64,000 nucleotides of DNA from Zonotrichia leucophrys gambelii (Eukaryota; Chordata; Aves; Passeriformes; Passerellidae): the NCBI RefSeq assembly GCF_028769735.1, contig NC_088177.1, positions 26,878,099 to 26,942,098 on the forward strand. The letters are read 5' to 3'. Each line of letters opens with the position of its first letter. Within the stretch, counting starts at the first letter, position 1. Position numbers and translations under genes: made by a program. Shown piece after piece: positions 61,101 to 64,000 of this stretch. The notes under the pieces are model-generated. The model was not told the origin of the DNA, searched no databases, and was given only the letters and a program-made list of their open reading frames with translations.

Positions 61101-64000
61101 TGGTATTTTGATTTAAATTTTCATTTTCCATTTGCTAAATGCCCCATAATTGCTAAGCTGTAGGATAACATGCCATGTTGCTTTAAATCTAGGCATTGAA
61201 CATTGAGCATCTGGGAGGCATCTTCACAGCATGTTTTTGAAGGAGACAACAGAGCAAGCAGAATTGCTGCCAACAGGAAAAAGGCAGAGCTAAAGCAGCA
61301 GAAACAGAAGCACACAGGTGAGATCTTTATGGTGAAAAGGATTCCTGAAGGATCTCTTCTGTTAAGATGGCTGATGTAGTAAAATGTATTTAGCAGGTGA
61401 TTTGTACCTTCTGCCCTATAATGGCCAACATTGATATCTACCCATAAATGGTACCACCTGTGCCTTGGACACATAAGGATGGGAAGTCCTCTATGCTGTA
61501 CTTGAAAAATACAGAAACTGTTCTGCTTTCATGAAGATTCATAGCAGTAACATGCAACTCCTGAGTATGGTTTGTTTGGACCCATTCACTTCAACCTCAC
61601 AACTTAAGAAGCACGGTGAGTCCATTTCTTTTTGTGCTAGGTACTGTCAGAGAATAACAGAATTGTTAACAGCATTTGTGAGAAGAAACTCTTTAGGGTG
61701 GAGGAAAGATAACGCAATAGACATAGTATAGATTTTATTTTACACGTATAATATCCTGTTGAAATATTAATTATGAGTATTGTGCAGATGCTTATTTGAT
61801 TAACTTGATCATGTTCATTTGACACATTACATGTTGTACTCTGCAAGCTGTTGTACTCTTTCACTCTTGTTTAATTTATGAATATGCTCTCTCCTGCATA
61901 CCAGCATCTGTATGCCTGATTTCTCAGGCTTCAGGTCACAAGCCTATTTTCTTCCTAATCAGCTCAGTGTTGTGTTTTCCTGTAAGTGCTGTTTCCGAAG
62001 ACATGCTAGTAATGACATATTTACTTCTCATCTTTCCACATCACTTTCATGCTTCAAGAATTGATTGAGCTCCCGCAGGCTGGTAAAATGTTCCAAACAG
62101 AGCAGACAGAATGAAAGTGAAAATATTTTGAGATTTTTTCTGACACACAGGATAAATACTCAAGAAGTTCTTAAGATAAAAAGTATTGTCTGTAAAATAT
62201 TATAAACTAAATGTGAAGATGAAGTGAAAGAACATGTTATAAGTAAAACATACCTTTCCAAACATCATTTTTTGGCCACTGACTGTGGGAAGGAGCTGTG
62301 CCTTTCCATGTGCTCAGTGGTCAGTTTCCCACAGAGGTTATCAAGCTCTGATGCTGCTGGTTAATAGGTTGGAAACCGTACAACAAAAATAGACTTGGCT
62401 AAAGCGAGGTATTTACTGACTTATGTGTCAGAAAGGAAAGAAGTAATTTTTTTGGATGACCTAGAAAACCCAGTCCTTCACCCTCAAGGTCAAACTGTAC
62501 AAACCATAATGCACATGGTGATTTATTTCTAAGTTAAAAGGTGCTAGCTTTACTGATCCCTGAAGATTTAATATCTTCAAATATTAATAATTATTTCTAC
62601 AACACCCAGTTTTTGGATTATTTATAAGTAATTATATTTTTAAAGAATGCTTTCATGACTCTCTGTGTGTGTGCACCTTCTTAAGAAATCGCAAGTGTCA
62701 TATTCCTCAGTTCCTCATCCTCTTGGTGTGCTTCTTTAATAACACAGAGTCACATAAGAGATAGCATCTGCACATGAAGGCAGAGTGTCTTTGCTTTTCT
62801 CTGCCTTCTGGAGACTTGAGCCAAAGAATTGTCAGTCTATAATCCTGAACTTAGCAGAAGGTAATTTATAAACCAGGCCCTAAAGAAATAAAAAAAATAT
62901 CAAATCTTCTCTCTGTTTGGAAAGAAACTACCATTTTTTGAAAATGCAGTTAGTTGTAAAATCTAGTTTCTTCTTGTAAGCACCACAGCTTTTTTTTTTT
63001 CTTAAATTAAAATCACTTGTTGTTCTTTCATGTTTCATGTAGAAAAAACCATAGATAATTATTCTACAAATAGATTTTTGTTACATTACTAGCCTATGGA
63101 AAGAAAAACCCAACCTGATGCTTTTTTTTTTTTTTCAGTTTTCCTGAAGCGAATGAGATTCTTCTGTGTTTACTCTATTTAATAATTACAAAAGTAAATT
63201 ATATTGCTCTTTAACATCAATAGTCTTTACTGAATGACCTATAGGCAAAACTCTGTCATATTTGCAGTGATAGAGGTTCAATCCTAGAAATCTCAAAAAC
63301 TGTCAGAAGTCTTTTATTTCTAAAAAGTCTTTCGTGTAATACACTCTTTTTATTTTCTAGACTTCTGCAGTACTTTATAGAAGACTTTTTTGTATCTGTG
63401 TATATATACACACACATGCATAACATACTGTAATAGTTTGGGAAACTCTTTGTGACCAAAGGAGGGTTTGGGAAGCTTCATTTTTACCATTAGAATAGCT
63501 GCTTTTCCTAGTTTAAATCATTGTAAATTCCAGTAAGAAGTGTGACATACACTTTCTAGAAAGGCAAAAATGTAATAGATCTTCCAAACTGTGAAAAGCC
63601 AGGCCAGTTTAGAGATGAGTTAAACAGGAATAACTAAAGTGAGATGAGGATTGTTTCTTCAGATGCTTTGTAAGTTACCTGTAAAGACCTGATGCATTTA
63701 CTTAGAAACTAAAAGCACAGGAAAAAGCTTTCCTCTTAAGGAGAAGAAAAGTAAAAAATCCTGAATTTTTACCAAAAGCTGTTCTTCATGATCTGCAATT
63801 AAAGATTCTTTAATTTGGTCTTTCCTTTTGCAATATTTTGACATTAGAAAATGTTGATGAAAACAAAAGGGGGAATGCATGTGTCACAAAAAGAATGAAT
63901 TAAAGAAGAGAGGAAGCCAAAATCCATCTTTATGCTTCTGTCTAATCTGTCTATGCTGTATGGCTGACCATACAGCCCTCCCCTTAATAGCGAGCTTTTC

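Larger units (their letters stand above)
52821..64000. other. Upstream / 5' intronic part of XIRP2, no defensible exon
   Basis: 11 kb of AT-rich sequence. It contains T-rich low-complexity tracts (53396-53467, 62989-63000, 63121-63135), a short LTR family B remnant (58079-58195), an unclassified GC-richer patch (54760-55000) and a TA/CA microsatellite near 63400-63417. Remaining XIRP2 5' exons, untranslated or short coding, should lie here or beyond the window, but none could be assigned from splice sites and frame. No promoter-like CpG island is present. Confidence 0.55.

Noticed and set aside
61121..61474. 117-codon minus-strand frame with a hydrophobic Phe/Cys/Leu stretch
   Set aside because: It looks like a signal or membrane segment, but the rest has no family resemblance and there is no exon context; likely chance.

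Overview
This is nuclear DNA from a bird. It is AT-rich and intron-dominated, with one CpG island, a multi-exon vertebrate muscle and hair-cell gene, and several LTR sequences of the kinds that fill avian (especially passerine) genomes. Only one protein-coding gene can be read directly: XIRP2 (Xin actin-binding repeat-containing 2, the LIM-bearing relative of LIMA1/EPLIN). It lies on the minus strand from the last exon at 30669-32307 up to at least 52820, and its 5' end is outside or unrecognised to the right. Nine exons were placed by splice sites and reading frame. Eight of them (without 33536-33591) join into one uninterrupted 2505-nt frame of 834 codons plus stop, although the N-terminus is incomplete.

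Layout. 1-18.55 kb: no coding sequence. It is probably the first intron of the next gene on the minus strand, B3GALT1 by vertebrate synteny. It holds a solo LTR (471-1052), a second, short solo LTR with intact ends and target duplication (5897-6190), a very old CR1/L3-type LINE fossil (about 13235-14135) and a degenerate LTR-like piece (about 15190-15560). 17.88-19.36 kb: a strong CpG island with two CCAAT boxes, an ETS site, a GC box and a minus-strand splice donor, read as a promoter with a non-coding first exon. 19.4-29.8 kb: intergenic. 29.8-52.8 kb: XIRP2. 52.8-64 kb: upstream or 5' intronic sequence of XIRP2 with no exon I can defend.

The main observation is what is missing. In mammals XIRP2 carries one giant exon of many kilobases encoding all the Xin actin-binding repeats, between the exon ending in the SAKEVK motif (here 39267-39400) and the LIM exons (here 33212-33591). 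In this window that interval is only 5.7 kb, has no ambiguous bases, contains no long ORF, and holds two LTR insertions (34349-35151 and about 35325-35863). The flanking exons are intact and still splice in phase. The locus as given can therefore encode only a short XIRP2 of the stereocilia type (a LIM protein without Xin repeats). A 56-nt exon (33536-33591) whose phase no longer fits the remaining upstream exon looks like a leftover of the long form. A non-autonomous hAT-type element (52352-52627) sits in the intron next to the most 5' exon found.
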